A stretch of 64,000 nucleotides of DNA from Arbacia lixula (GCA_963669155.1 OZ022577.1:29753941-29817940), one strand, 5' to 3'; counted from the first letter of the stretch, positions 1 through 13,670 are shown. Notes: generated by a model from the sequence alone, not told the origin. Numbers and translations are program-made.

Positions 1-115
1 CCCACACATACAAACACCCTTATATCTTGAGCCTTCTATAATCCTACATGTATTATGATGATGAATAAAGTCAATTATTGTGAAAATTAAAAGATAAAAA
101 GAAATAAAGACTTAC

Positions 116-445
116 ATCTTGTGCAGATCTCCAAGAGTCATCCGTTTGTGCTGCAGTAGTCGTTAATATCCTCAAATTCTTTCCTGAGTCCACATCATCC
201 AAGGGGGGCGAGGAGGGGCCTACCCTAGAGTTGTTATTGTGCACCCTGACCACACCCGACTTCTGGTATACCACCCCCTCCTTCTGGATCCGCGCTGACT
301 CCCCGGCTTTAGAGCTGAGTGGTACGGAGGAGGAGGAGGAGTAGGAGACCGGTGCCGTCGTCGTGTACTTCCCGTTTACCCCAGGAGGATGACTGGTGGA
401 GTGATGCGGTCCCGTCCGTGCGGGCTCGCTGTGGCAACACCCCAT
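116..445 (-). CDS. First coding exon of an unidentified, probably N-acylated protein (partial gene)
   Basis: The minus strand opens with ATG at 445 and reads 110 codons to GAT, followed at once by a GTAAGT donor, so the exon ends in phase 0 at 116 and the gene continues beyond the left edge. The product begins MGCCHS. Gly2 followed by Cys3-Cys4 is the classic arrangement for N-myristoylation plus palmitoylation, which predicts attachment to the inner face of a membrane. The rest is low in hydrophobic residues and rich in Ser, Thr and Pro, including a run of five Ser near residue 36, as in a disordered region. I do not recognise the family. The exon and its flank up to about 510 are richer in C+G and CpG than the surrounding DNA, as expected near a promoter. 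It could still be a chance frame; the start motif and the clean donor argue against that. Confidence 0.55.
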
Positions 446-635
446 GGTGGCTGTTCTTTACGCACACACGCACGTGCGTAAGTAGATGCGCGCGCGTTCA
501 CCCCCGATAATGAATGCACCGATGCAGCTGAATCATGAACTCAGATTGATGTAGGTGACCTGGTTCGGGTTTGTTTTTCGTGCTTTTCGTTGTTTTAAAG
601 TTGGACGCCAACGTTCCTCATCAGGCTCTATGTGC
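446..635. promoter_or_regulatory. Possible 5' flank of the MGCC gene
   Basis: This segment lies immediately upstream of the minus-strand ATG at 445. It contains alternating CG-rich stretches such as GCGCGCG near 489 and several CpG sites, unlike the AT-rich DNA further right. No TATA box is obvious. Assignment as promoter or 5' UTR is positional inference only. Confidence 0.25.
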
Positions 636-829
636 GAAAGGGACAGAGAAAGAGAGAGAGGGAGAGAGAGAGAGAGAGAGAGTAAAAACGTAAATTATAT
701 TAATAAAAATGACTCTTCATTCGCCGTAGATCCACTTAAGATATTCACACACGAACCCCAAAGAGAAGCTGTTTGTCTGGCACACACTGGGTTAATAAGA
801 TATGTGTGGTTTAACTTTCGACGACAGAG

Positions 830-899
<70 letters not shown>

Positions 900-962
900 T
901 GAGAGAGGACAGAGAGAGAGAGAGAGAGGACAGAGAGAGAGAGAGAAGGAGAGAGAGAGAGT
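636..962. repeat. (GA)n simple repeats, two blocks
   Basis: Two purine tracts of GA dinucleotides (about 640-683 and 833-962) are separated by unique sequence. Long apparent reading frames here on both strands encode only Arg/Glu or Ser/Leu runs and are artefacts of the repeat. Confidence 0.9.
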
Positions 963-1205
963 AAAAATGGTTGTGATGGAAGAACAAATCACGTTCTACC
1001 ACAAACATGTTTTTATTTTCCGGATTTATAAACAACGCACCATCAATATACCTAGGGTTGTGAAATTACGTACAGTGTATGTAACTGTACTTAATGAACA
1101 AATATCCACCATTAAAAACATCCAGAATGTATGCTAAGTGACGCAAAACAAAATCATCCAAATATTTGGTGAATGAATGGATGGAGAGATGTTATCTTTC
1201 CGTTG

Positions 1206-1482
1206 AAGGGCATATACTGTACTGGGAAGGCAAAAAAAGCCTTCAAAATGTAATTTGGAATAATGAGTGATTAAATCACAAATCCTCAAAATGTTCGGAC
1301 CGAGCATTTTGAGGATTTAATCATAAATCATTCATTACTCCATATGTGGGTCATTTGAGGGCAAATAACTTTCAGCAAGCTTCTAAAATAGACAATACAT
1401 GAATTTAAGACCATTGGCAAGAAGAGTGCTAACAATTACATTTTGAAGGCTTTTTTGCCTTCCCAGTACAGTATATGCCCTT
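1206..1482. mobile_element. TIR element, family A, complete copy (MITE-like)
   Basis: Near-identical inverted termini of about 49 bp bound a 277-bp unit: the left arm starts AAGGGCATATACTGTACTGG and the right arm ends with its reverse complement. A second inverted repeat sits inside around 1280-1325 (AATCCTCAAAATG against CATTTTGAGGATT). There is no coding capacity. A diverged copy in the opposite orientation lies at 21956-22208. This is a short non-autonomous DNA element; the superfamily is not clear because no target duplication is evident. Confidence 0.75.
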
Positions 1483-3105
1483 TAAAGTAAAAATACATTA
1501 AAATTAACTTCCTGCCTGATTTTAGAAAAGAAAAACAACATTCCGATGTCAACTTTATGAATACAATAAAATACAATTCATGTCTTATTATGGACAAATC
1601 AATGCGACGTGTGTATAGTGACACAACAACGTACATAACCACTGCATAGTAAAAATACAAATAAGAATCATCACTCCTTTTCCTGTGGAACCCATGATTC
1701 CATCCCGGAAATCTGGGATGAAACTCTTATCTATGGAATCTAGGTATCGCATTCTGTCCGAATTATCATCTTGATTTTCCAGGGGTTTGTTCCCTCGAGA
1801 CAATAATTGCCAAGGCCCTTTCTTTAGATTCTAGGATAATTTGAAAATAAGCCAGATGATGAGGTAGGTGGGAGTAGCGGTGGTTGTGAGGAGTGAATGG
1901 GGTGCAACGCAAGTCCCCCGTTTTCCTTTTTTCTTGTTTCGTGATTCCACCTCTGTGTACTTTTAGCACCCATTTGATTCCACCTTTCATTAACACATTG
2001 TGTGCTCGATAAACTTTTGTTTTAAGGAGTTTTCACGTATTACGTGTGTATCATTGGAGCATAAAGTGTTAAACTAATGATGTTAACAATATTATGACAT
2101 CCGGCAAGAACAGTGTTGAATAAATTCGTTCTACTTTCTTACTTGCTATCATACCACAAGATCACAACAATCGCATATCATGTCGGAGAGTTGTGTTATA
2201 GACTATAGACTTGTACAGAGATTCGCCTTTTGCTCATATAAACATCACAGTGGAAGAGTTCATACATAAACTGATTATGCATAGAGTAAAAAAAAGCGAC
2301 GTTGAAGGAATTGACCGAACTCCTATCAATTCAAGACTTGTGCTAATTTCCGGAAGTGTCCGTCATCTTTTTATTTAATTTTGAGTTGTTCCTTTTGGAT
2401 TATTGAGGCTCTTTACTTTGATGAAACTTCAAATATAAATAACACGATAACCTACTTGACGCTAATAGCAACCATCACACATCGTACCCCTACCATCCAT
2501 CTACATGTAGTACATGACATATTTTGTAGGCAATAGAGAAAAGTAAAAGACAGTTTCCATGGCAGTATTTATACTATCTCATTCACCCAATCTATAATCG
2601 GGGATTTCAAATGAACGCCCCACTCAATAACCCCTGCAAAAGGCCCCCTGTGGCGTATTATACTCTCTCTCCTTCAGACAAGTTGAAAGTTTTACCCTTA
2701 ACGTGCCACCTGTGGATTATCCCCCCATTTATACACACAAAACCTTTACGGCAGCATTTTATCTGACACAAAAAGGGTTAAAAAGCTTTATAACAAAATG
2801 GAAAAGGTGCCTGTAGCATGAAGGCATCACCCATGACTTTGTAACCGTCGGTAATCGCATTACTCCGAGGGTCCGGCTAAATTTGATGGAAGTCGGTCTC
2901 GCGTAATGACGGTCACAGTGTGCCGAAGGAGGGTGTGCCGAAGTACATATCTGTATATTCTTCCTCGATCTTCACGGCAGTTGGTGCCCGTATCAGATGA
3001 TGAGTAATAAAAGACGCAATCATGTGGATGAAGTTTTTATTTGCAGCGTTCACAAATAACCGGAAACGAACACTAGCACAAAATGGAAAAAGAAAGGGAA
3101 GAAAC
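1483..3105. other. No recognisable gene
   Basis: This is AT-rich single-copy-looking DNA. Two overlapping minus-strand frames (1588-1803 and 1766-1996) are moderately long but match nothing I know and lack convincing splice signals. I see no RNA gene or clear repeat here. Confidence 0.5.
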
Positions 3106-3222
3106 AGGTGTGTGTGTGTGTGTGTGCGTGTTTGGATGTGTGTTTGTTGAGAGATTATGTTTTTTGAATGTATTGTGAGTGTGATGTTTGTGTGTGTTGT
3201 GTGTGTGTGTGGGGGGGGGGAG
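3106..3222. repeat. (GT)n / (TG)n microsatellite with G10 run
   Basis: Interrupted TG dinucleotide repeats run from about 3107 to 3210 and end in a run of ten G residues. Confidence 0.85.
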
Positions 3223-6200
3223 GGTTGATATAATAACATACAAAGAGGATGAATGAATGAGACGAGTAGATGGAAAGAAAGAGCATAACAGAGAGCAAAG
3301 CTGATCCGTGTTGGTGCTCTTTAAACATGTAATAAGCCTAAAGAAAAAAATAATCAACAGACTCTGTAGAGAATTTGGTCCACACCTCTGGTAGTCTTCA
3401 AGCTATGCACAAACGTCATTGAGCCAGTTACGCAATGGATATGACAGTAATGTAGACTAAATAGCGTCTCTACTTCCCAGTTGTATCCAGTCCAGCTCCA
3501 GTATGTTTATAATCTATTGAAGCCTCATGGTTCAGACTCAGCTTCATGCACTGTGGGGCGGACATCCCTGCAAACTACATATCTGGCCCGAATGTCTTGC
3601 ATTCCCCCTTGCCCGCTATCCTGTACCTTCATTTCGAAAGTGGGAGTTATGCTATAGGTGTAATCTACCATACACATCATATGAGGCACGCATTACCCAT
3701 GCACTTATTTCGATTCAACCGTACTCTGACTGGCTTGGATGACTCGAGCGCGCCGCCACACATTCCGCGTCTAGTTTGCAACTGATCATGGTTGATTGCA
3801 GGAAACAATGAGAAATGGTTGATATCGATCATGTGACGCTGGCGTCAACTGAAAGGTTCGATATTGACGGTCGGATCAGGCTGGAAAAATACATCAATTT
3901 ATAGAACGAAGCAGACAAGAAATAGTTTGATAAGCCAAACATTTTCTGACCGTTTACATATCAACCAATCAGCTCGTATGGTGGGTCCAGAGGACTGTAT
4001 ACCAACGGTCTCCATCGAAACATATTCCAAATCGACGTTCACACGCCAAGTCTCAATGATGGAGTAGCTTTTGTGTATAACTGTGTCGTTTAAATGGATG
4101 ACTTATAACATTTGCTGTTTCATGTGTTATAACATGATTTATATTGCGTACAATAATTCAAATGACTTTCTGTATCCATGTATGTGAAAAAAAGAACCTT
4201 ATGAATAAATCAAGTCAAACTCAAATAGATTCCCCACCACCCTTCTATACAGTGCTCAAGTAAAGTCTCCCTGTATATTATAAATCAATCGATGACACCA
4301 CGTAACCAACCCTCTACGTCACACGACTGTGTAGAAACGTCCGCAAATATACGTACAGTGATTCAATTTCGCCCGTTTCTTGTTATTCCTGATTGCTATA
4401 AAGATTTGACAGACTAAAGAAAAAGAATAACACTCGAGGAACACTGCGCAAACAAAACACCATGGCCTAGATAAAGTATTTAAAGTTATTAGGTCAAACC
4501 CTGCCAAACCCTATTTATTTTCAAAAGCAACATAAGTCAAAATTAGAATACAAAATACCTACGGGAAATGGGTACAAAGTACATCGCAAAACATCTATTT
4601 TTCCGAGTTGTGTTTCATTCGTTCCCACCAAGTACATACAATCTTTGTGGGCCATCGTTCCATTCGTGCTCCAGTCAGTATTCATGGAATTCCCTCACAC
4701 TACCTGCAAGAAATCAATGATCCACGTCTATGTTGATTTGTTTTTGAGCAGAATCATTTTTTTTTCATCAGTGTTTGTACAGTATTATTATTATGAATGT
4801 GTATGGCTGATTTGGTGAACACGCAACGATATTTTACGGTGTTATGTGTACTAAAAAAATCATATCACATGTTACATGATATTACATTAATGTTTATGTC
4901 GTAATGGTTATTGTTGAAAACAATTTTTAATGAAATGAAAATGAAAAAAGTAGAAAACATGAAAATTGGCAGCTCGTATTGAAAGGCGACTTGACTCTTT
5001 TCCAGATCTAACGTATGAAGTTATACAGACAAAAAAAAGAAGAAATTTCTGTTTAAGAACTTCCCTCAAGGCATAGGAACTGAAAAAACCCTTTTGATCA
5101 GTTTATATTGACCTTTTACCTTTTATATGTCATTGTTACCGGACCGTTGAAAACGTAGTTCAATACCTACGGACGCTTGCGCTAACAAACACTTCTTTCA
5201 AGATCACATTTAATGTAAGCAACTCAATCAAATCAATGCTTGCTATTAATGCTATTTTTTACAGCTTGGTGATTATGATTATGTAGATGATTGGGAGAAT
5301 ACATGATTAACGTCACTTTTGATAATAATAATGATGATAAAGAAAACATTTGTGCATAGCGCATAAGACATAAGAGCATAACTGCATAATCTCCAAACAG
5401 AAAAGTATAGAGTAGAAAAAAGTGCATTATGGATTCGCCCGCGAGGCACACTACAAAGTAGTTTGTCTTTGTGTTATATTTGAACTATATGTCATTATTA
5501 ATATTTCACAAACTGCACCTCCTTGTTGTACTTGTTGTTCATGATAATGTTATCACAGAATAACAGGAATTTTTCTGCAAAAGTGATAAATCACCTGCAC
5601 ATGTGATGGGTGACTCCAACAATCAGGAACGACTTTTGCATGTTACCGGTATGATCGAAAATATTGAGGGGCATACTAGACAGCTACCTAACCTAATGTT
5701 ACACATGAAATGTATGTGTCCATTAAGTGAAACCCCGACAGCTATTGTCACTCCCGCTATCATGGTGGGTGAGGAAGACTTATATCATGTCATATATCGG
5801 AAACATTGCCATTTTTCTTTTGCCTTTCAAACAGTACGTCGAGCATCGTTTTGACTCCAAGCTACTCACAAAACTGCACTCTGCCCTATGTTCGACCGAC
5901 ATCTCTTTCCTCTTGTCGCTCTCTGATCATCTCCTTTCACAGCTTTCGACCTACTCATTATCAATGGAATGTTAATGTGTAGTACGTCAGTGGGGCATTC
6001 AAGACTTGGTACTGTGAGGGTTAAAGTAAGATTTTCCGAGAGACATGTCAAAGATTGCACAATGGTGTACCGTGAAAAGTTCAATGTATTAAGGTATGTA
6101 TGTAGTGCAGGCAAAAATAGTAATGATACAGTAGTTCAACTATTTGTTGTTTACCTGCTGTTTACTCGAAAAAGTTTATCAAATTTCAGATTGACAAGAT

Positions 6201-6570
6201 AAGCGTCACTAATCCTATTTCTTTCGGCAAAGCACATTCCGCGCCTGATTTCAAAATGTGTAGAAAAGGCACGCGTCACGTTTGACCCCATAATCGACGG
6301 TAAATGTAGACTAAATTACCCTCCTCGCAGCCTTGAACACTTCGCCAGAGAGTAAATACTGTCAGAGCGGTCTTCAGGCGACATCTGACTACAAGCAAAT
6401 CCAAATTTGATGTTTTGATGAAAGCAAAGAAAGATAGTTGGCGAGTGATTAAACAAACGAGGATTTTTTCGCGTGCTATTTTCTTTGCCAAGAATTCCAT
6501 CGTGTTTTTGTATTCTTCTTTTTCCTTTTACCGTTGAGGAAAGACTTTGGCTTTTGAATTGTATTCACCC
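3223..6570. other. No recognisable gene; possible retroelement 3' end
   Basis: The stretch is AT-rich and gives only short, unrelated frames. Around 4081-4220 a segment ends in AATAAATCAAGTCAAACTC, which resembles the tail of a truncated non-LTR retroelement, but I cannot prove that. No RNA genes were seen. Confidence 0.4.
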
Positions 6571-6579
6571 CCACATTTT

Positions 6580-6598
6580 TTTTCTTTCTCTTTCTCTT

Positions 6599-6650
<52 letters not shown>

Positions 6651-6960
6651 CCTCTCTCTGTCTCTCTGTCTCTCCCCCTCTCTCTTCCCCACTCCCTAAT
6701 GTATTTCAGACACCAAAACATGCATCTCTACGAGGACATTTTAGTTGAATAGATATTAAAAGTGGTACCTCGCTCTTTCTCTATCAAGGATTTTTGACCA
6801 CTAACCAAATTAACACATCCTTGGGGGCACATGTATTTAGTTGAACCCCCTTGTTGTCTGTTTGTTTGTTTGTTTCTCTCATACACGTACGCAAACACGC
6901 ACGCATATAAACATACACACACATACACACACTCTCTGTCTGTCTGTCTTCTATCTATAC
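6580..6960. repeat. (CT)n and (CA)n simple repeats
   Basis: A pyrimidine tract of CT dinucleotides fills about 6585-6690. After a short unique gap, TTTG and CA-type repeats follow at about 6860-6935. Confidence 0.85.
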
Positions 6961-7117
6961 GTCCTCCCCTTCTGTCTTTATATCATTCTTTCTGACCATC
7001 ATTATCTGTCTTGGCCTTTTTCTACACCTCTCTCACACACTCTCGGTCTACCCCTCCCCTCCCCTCCCCTTTTCACTGATTTATCATCCAAAGTATGCCC
7101 CGACTCCAGAGTAAAAT

Positions 7118-7459
7118 CCGGGGGGGGGGGGGGGGTTCTGAAGCTAAGAACGACTTTATGCACGACTGGTCACTCTTTCTTGTGCTAAACGAGATTCTCA
7201 ATGATTTGATTCCCATCAGCTAAAATTCAAATCTGATGTTTATAAATTGAAATTCTTGTTGTTAACAAGTGTCTGAATACAAAGTTTGTGATTTGTCAAA
7301 TCTGATTAGCATTGTTGGAAATTAACAATGCCCGCTATGTAAAAAAACACATGAACAAAGTGTAGTATCTTATTTAACACAAGAAAGGGTAATAAGTCGT
7401 GCGCAAAGTCGTTCTGAGCTTAAGAAGCGCTTGGTGAACCCCCCCCCCCCCCCCCCGGG
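7118..7459. mobile_element. Foldback element with poly-G / poly-C ends
   Basis: The unit starts with a G16 run (7120-7135) and ends with a C18 run (7439-7456). Inside these, the ends remain inverted copies: AGAACGACTTTATGCACGAC near 7147 answers GTCGTGCGCAAAGTCGTTCT near 7398, and TTCTTGTGCTAAA answers TTTAACACAAGAA. About 340 bp, no coding capacity. The right end (CTTGGTGAACCCCC) resembles the sequence just outside the foldback copy at 10256-10636. Confidence 0.6.
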
Positions 7460-10255
7460 TCTGGTATCCACGTTGCTACTGAATTTCTGGCCAGGGACAT
7501 GTCAGTTTAGACTCCCTTGACTAACCAAGGATGTTTAAGGTTCAGCTATCACCCAGTCACATACAAGGACAAGTATGACAACACGGAAAAGAATGGCTTC
7601 GGTGTACCCAGGACAAACAAAAGAGTGTGTAAAAACCCACCAGCTGAGATCTAATCCCTTAAGTATACCATAAAGGGCTCCTCGTCGAATGCTCCACTCG
7701 ATGGTTCACGCATTGGAGAGAAACGTGCCTTTAGATCAAGAACCTTATCTGTCACTCCATACGACGTGGGATTGACGAGGAAGTTAAGCATTATTCATAC
7801 CACTTAACAAATAATGTCAAATTGGGAAATAGCTAATGCTTGCCCGAGGTTCGGCTATAAAGCTTAGCAGCAACATCGATCTGTCGATAGTATATGTAAA
7901 AAAGTAAATGCTGTACTTGTATCAGTTGACGACATTGACTGGACGCAATATTCGATCTCATAATTCGAAATATTTATTTTAACATTGATAGCCTTCAATC
8001 GGGCTATAAGCTATATATATTTCTCGGACGATGGACACTTTCAAACCCATAAACTTTTCATTAGATTAGCCTTCATAAGCCTTGGTCTAATATGATATTG
8101 ATTTGATCTTTCAATGATATGCATTTTGACCTGTGACATGTCGTATTGTAAAAGTACAATTTCCTATTATGTAGGTTCACGAAAATTTACATTACTAGCC
8201 GGATAGCAGTCTTGAAAATATTTCAAGGTACCGAATGGGCAGACACAGTATTCTGTTTGGGAATTAAAAAGACAAGGACATAGAAATCTAAATATAATCA
8301 CAAGTGTACCTGCTCAGCTCTATAAATAGAGACACCATTAGTCATTGTCAATCCAATCATGGACCCTACTATGATCCAATTAATTATCTACGCGTCCAGG
8401 CGTGGCATGGTTCAATGATTAAATCAGTCATTATTTCACACATTACCCCTTCGACCATTTCTCTCCTTTTCTTCCCCAATATCATCACAATGTATAAAGT
8501 TGCCTAAACATAAACTTTTGGAGGGTAAGAAAGGAGATTTACAGAAAAATGATAAACACAAATTTGGGTCAAGCCTGAGGCGTGGGTGCATGAAAAAAAT
8601 ACCAACTAACTCACGAAGAGGGAGATTGCTCACGTAGACATGTTATGAATCGTCACTTGAGTTACGGGAAGATTACCAGAATTTCCGTTTGATATGGCTT
8701 TATAATCACTTCCCGTACATGTATTTACACTTAAGAATTTATCCATCCTTGCTTCATCGTGAACAAAGATAACTAAAAAAAAGATATCATATGTCTCTGG
8801 TCATAGAGTGGGAGAGGTGTAAGGGAGTTTTAAAGTATATTTACTTTTGAATATTTTGACTAGTATGCTCGGAATCGGAGAAGAAGCACGATCAAAAGAT
8901 TAAGCGTTAAGAAAATGTTTGCGAAAGATCTAGTTTTTATTCCAATTCAGTGCTAACAAAAGCATACCTCACTTAGAAGAGTAAATGTTATGATAAGAAT
9001 TCTTTGTTTTTTTCCCCGTTGTTTTTTATTCAGTTATTTAGTCTTTTTATTAAGCAGGCAAGCCCAATCGATGAGTTGTCACTATTCTCCCTGGAGGCCC
9101 TGCTTTCAAAAGAAAATTGCAGTTTCAACACAGCCAATCAATCACTGGTGTTCGTTAAACGTCCGATTGTTTGCAGTGTGTGAATAGAAATTCACCCGAG
9201 TTTCTTAGTTTGCTAGGGACTGTATGGGGTCTAAGAGCAAGTGGTGCTTTAACCATAAGGCCTAGTACATGACGAGTCGAAAATTAAAGTTTCTCAAAAA
9301 AAACAAAACACGATCATATGTATCGTGTTCCCGATTACTGTCTTCTCGCTAAGCCAGGGATCCATTTCACAGTCAAAACATAGAATGGAAAGTGCATGAT
9401 GTAGTGGTGGTAAAGATTATGGAACCAGTAATCATCGCAGAGCCGGTCTGTCGTCATCCCCGCTCTCCTTCAATGTGAATAATGATATCATTTTGAGGGG
9501 ATTCCTCCACATGATCCTAAAATCAAACATGAATGGGACTTGCTATCATGGTCGAACGATTCTGCCACAATTTACTACCACTACAATCCCTTAGTATACA
9601 ATTGATGAGCTATGGCACCCACACGTGTTGCACGTTGAGAGACAGTTTGTTCGACGCAAGGGTTTTAGGGTACTTTCATTATCGACTAGTAGAAATGCTA
9701 TAAATGCTATGTCTTCAAAAAAAAAATGCCCCCTCTTAAATACCTTCTTAAAAAGGTCTTTCATTGATAAACTACTGTAAGGAATATAAACGTATCGATC
9801 ATCAAAGCGAGTGTTGATGGGATGGGAGCAGTGGCGGTGGTTGTGAGAAAAATAGATGGAAAGTACTTCGACCAGGATCCCGGAGTTAAGCAGACTTGGG
9901 AAGATAACCTAGACAGAACCGGTGGATGATGCTGACCATTCTAAAGAGATCCACAGATAACCGCATGACCAATAACTGAATTTCCAAGTGGTGGAGCAAC
10001 CACTGACGCCCCAAATAATAAACAACATGTGACACATAGATGTCTAATTTCTCAAAAGTTAGACGCAAATCAAACTTAAAATGTACACATTGTAAAGCTA
10101 AAGTACTAAATAACGTTGGTCTTTAGTCTCTGTTGGATTCATAAATTCTTGCAACAATCCTTTACAAATTTAACGACATTTGCATTTATCTAGTATGGTT
10201 TTGTTTTGACAAACAATAAAAAATGTAATCAAATTTTCAAAGAATTATTTTTGTT
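7460..10255. other. No recognisable gene
   Basis: AT-rich DNA with only short frames on both strands. I see no conserved domain, RNA gene or clear inverted repeat. Confidence 0.5.
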
Positions 10256-10636
10256 GTTTTTATTTTGTGACGTCACGTGCGAGGTGCTCTCCCATATGTT
10301 GTGTACAAAATAAGTCGATAAATTGCTTTTTTTCTGTTTTTGAAAACGGAATGTTTTTTTTTTCGTACAGGTATGTGTGTAAAAACGTATTTCTGATAAT
10401 GTATCAAACGCACAAGTAAAAGGATGCATATCTTTGTGAGAAAATGCACATTTTCGAAAAAAATTGTACACAACATATGGGAGAGCACCTCGCATGTGAC
10501 GTCACAAAATAAAAACTTTAGAATCAAATAACTTTCTTTTCCTTTGACCGATTTTCGTCAAACCTTCACTCATATGTTTCTTTCATTTGTCTTTTTTTAT
10601 TGAAACCAAAATAATTTCAGGGTGAACTTCCCCTTT
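10256..10636. mobile_element. Foldback element, family B, copy 1 (left arm truncated)
   Basis: Inverted arms meet around 10380: TGACGTCACGTGCGAGGTGC at about 10267 is answered by its near reverse complement at about 10485-10505. The right arm is full length and ends CAGGGTGAACTTCCCCTTT; the left arm is cut short. The same arm sequence recurs at 38725-38961 (right half only) and 63256-63750 (complete). Confidence 0.75.
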
Positions 10637-11740
10637 AAGAACAGCTTGGTGAAACACCCCCTGGTATGCTAAACGGTTACGTGCGCCAGTGCAGATGGGT
10701 TATTGTCTGTTCAAATGTCATTCCTCATGACACAATGGCACAGCAAGACTCCCCTCGTATTGGGAAATGTAACAATACATTCTGCTGCTGTGAAAATATT
10801 AGTCTCGCGCCAAATGAACATAGTATCTTTTTGTACTTCGGTTACACCAATTGTAAATCAATTATAGTTCTGTTTGTACATGTGCGATTTTTCCCTTCTG
10901 GTTTCTCACTTATTCTCCAGGAGACGTTTCTATCAACCGAGTGCATGTGCCTGTCCAAGCCTGGCTTCCAGGCTGCAGGGCATTTTCAATCCAAACTGCA
11001 ATAATCAATAAACGGGTCTGGCTGCAGGAGACTAATCAATCTGAAATCCTTCCCGGCTCGTCTAAAAGGGAAAGGACGGAGTGATAAAGGAGGAGAATGA
11101 TAGAGTGAATAGTCTTGTGAATACCAGACTCTATTTTTTCAGTTTGAATTAGAAATGGCCTGAAGCCTTGAAGTCGTGGTACTGTACGTTTGGTTTTGAT
11201 GTACACCATTCACTGCACAAAATGAAATTATGACGTGAGTCTAAATAGCACGAATAGAACGCGGCACGCTCTTAATTGCGGCCTCCAAAATAGAGCAGTG
11301 TGTACGCATGACCTTCTCGTATACGGAGTTCTATGATTAAACGGCTTAACTAGTCCAATTTGAAAGAAATGTGCATTGTCTGTTGTTTCCGTTGACCTGT
11401 TTGAATGAATATCCTTTTACAATTCCACTCACACAAAAAATCATCCTCATTAGCAGTATCATGTATGTTGTTATTGTTCGGAGGTAGTTCATTCGCTTCG
11501 AACACTGGAGTCTGACATCATTTATGTACGACCATGCCAGAGTGCAGATATGGTCGAGCGTGACTCTGAAATAATCTTTTAAAGCTTGTACATTCATGGT
11601 GAATGCAAGTTTGAATGGAGCCTGCCAATGTCTATGAGCCATACTGTAGATGTGTTATAGTATGGATATGTGTATGTGCGTGGGTATTTTATAAAAATAA
11701 GAGAGGGGGACAATGTTGATAGAAGTGAGAAAGGGGAAGG
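10637..11740. other. No recognisable gene
   Basis: Unremarkable AT-rich DNA. The longest frame (10666-11004, plus) has no recognisable domain and a composition typical of chance frames. Confidence 0.45.
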
Positions 11741-11741
<1 letters not shown>

Positions 11742-11782
<41 letters not shown>

Positions 11783-11838
11783 CAAGGGGGGGGGGCGCAG
11801 AGGCAGAAGCAAAGAGACGGAGAGAGAGAGTCAAAGAT

Positions 11839-11883
<45 letters not shown>

Positions 11884-11895
11884 AGGATGGAGAAA

Positions 11896-11940
<45 letters not shown>
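11742..11940. repeat. (GA)n repeat with short G9 run
   Basis: GA dinucleotide tracts are interrupted by a G9 run near 11787. Long Arg/Glu frames on the plus strand and Ser/Leu frames on the minus strand are repeat artefacts. Confidence 0.9.
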
Positions 11941-11941
<1 letters not shown>

Positions 11942-13620
11942 ATAAAGAATAGGGATGGGGGTGAGGCATTTTTATGATTTCATTTGAACTGACTTTCTGA
12001 CCTTCGACTGTGAATACGTGTGTGTCCCATTACCTCTCCCATTCAAAGGCCAAGCACCGCATATAAAACTTGACACAGGCAAGTCAGTTCAGTTAAAATC
12101 GACATCTTGCCTCACATCCCTGGGCATATTTCAGCTAATGAATCATAGGTGCAAATGGAAGAAATAATCAAGGCTACAAATTGACAGTATATTCCTCCGG
12201 GCTCCGCCGCCTATCATCGATATCGGTGCATCAGGATGCTGTGAACACGATTATAACTCGAGATAAGCATTCAACAACCACCTCTCCATCAGTATCCACC
12301 GGATAAATTAAACGCATTCCATTCCTCTTATCGGCATTGTGCGGTCACTGAAAAGCCCCGCCAATTCTTTATTCCGATTCATATCAGAGCTTTTTGAAGG
12401 AATATCACGAAGCTATACGCTGCAATATCTTCTGGGCTTATTCCTAAAGTAAATTGTCTTTTAAAAATTTGTATACCTAATACGATTAGGAATGCTCTTT
12501 GGCGGAAGTTCTAAGAATCATGTCATGTTTGGCAAGCCGCAGCATGCTTCATGTAAAGCAGTGGAAAATTCGGTCGACGCACTTTCTATTTTTAGCTCCC
12601 ACCTTCAAAACATGTAGTACATGTATGTAGTTATGTTTTCCAGCACAGGAATGTACGCCCTTAATATGCACATAAATTAGGCTACATTTTGTCTGGCATA
12701 TGAAGGGTTAAAATAAATTCACTGTGGAAATGGGTTAATTGGTACAAGGCGTTTCCTTCGTCGGCAAGTCGGCATGTCCGTGTCGTCCATTTAAGCCCTT
12801 GCAAGAATACTTAATCATCAATGAATGCATTTATAGAATATCACATCACACGCACTCTCAGGAACATCATTACCAGCTTTGGTGTAGACTGTAAATAATG
12901 GTTGTTGAATTTCTTTTATCTGTTTATGCGCCATTGATATATTGACACTTACTAAATATAAACGCCATAGAGTAGCAGTTAATCTGGTGCAGTAAGAATA
13001 CCGATCAAAGTAGAGAGATAAGATGACCAGTGATCTTTCAGCGAAATAGTTGAAAATAAACACTTTACTTGGTATATCGTTAACGCCGTTACTATTTTGG
13101 CGTTGCTCAATATAACTAGCCTGTTTTTGCCTCCAAGATCATGACCATAAACATCCCTCGGCCAGCTAGTGGGGTCGTGGGGTCCAAAATATACAGGGGC
13201 TGTACCGCTACGGTGTCGCCCCCATTCGCGGATAGACATGATTTCGTTTCGGGGAGGGAAATTAAAGAAGGGGGCCAACCCCGACTTGGCTTCGGCATAA
13301 TCCTACCTTCAGTCCAAGAGTTTAAGTAGGAGATTCTATTCCATTGCCGTGGATTTTACGTGAGAGGAATATACCAAGACCAGTGTATGTTAATAGTACA
13401 TACAAAAGCGCACATTCATATAGTATACAAGTAAGATGTAACTCACATTGACCTGCACATTGTACATACGCAAACACAAATACACACACGCACTCACAAA
13501 GCTATACACGCGTACACATGGGGACACACACGCATAAAATACATCCATGGATGAGCATTAACTGTCCTGGAACATGTTCAGATGAATTGCAAAAGAAAAA
13601 AAGAAACAGATAATAGAGAG
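11941..13620. other. No recognised gene; G+C-richer patch at 13100-13330
   Basis: Most of the stretch is featureless. Around 13105-13330 base composition becomes clearly richer in G+C, and both strands carry open frames of about 60 to 100 codons. I could not match any of them to a family, so I leave the patch unassigned. Confidence 0.35.
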
Positions 13621-13670
13621 AAGGGGAAAGAGAGAGAGAGAGAGAGAGAAAGAAAATGTGGAAATAGAGA

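Noticed and set aside
555..1137. Long Arg/Glu and Ser/Leu reading frames over GA/CT tracts
   Set aside because: They exist only because dinucleotide repeats lack stops in several frames; the same happens at 11.7, 13.6, 23.8, 27.9 and 37.2 kb.
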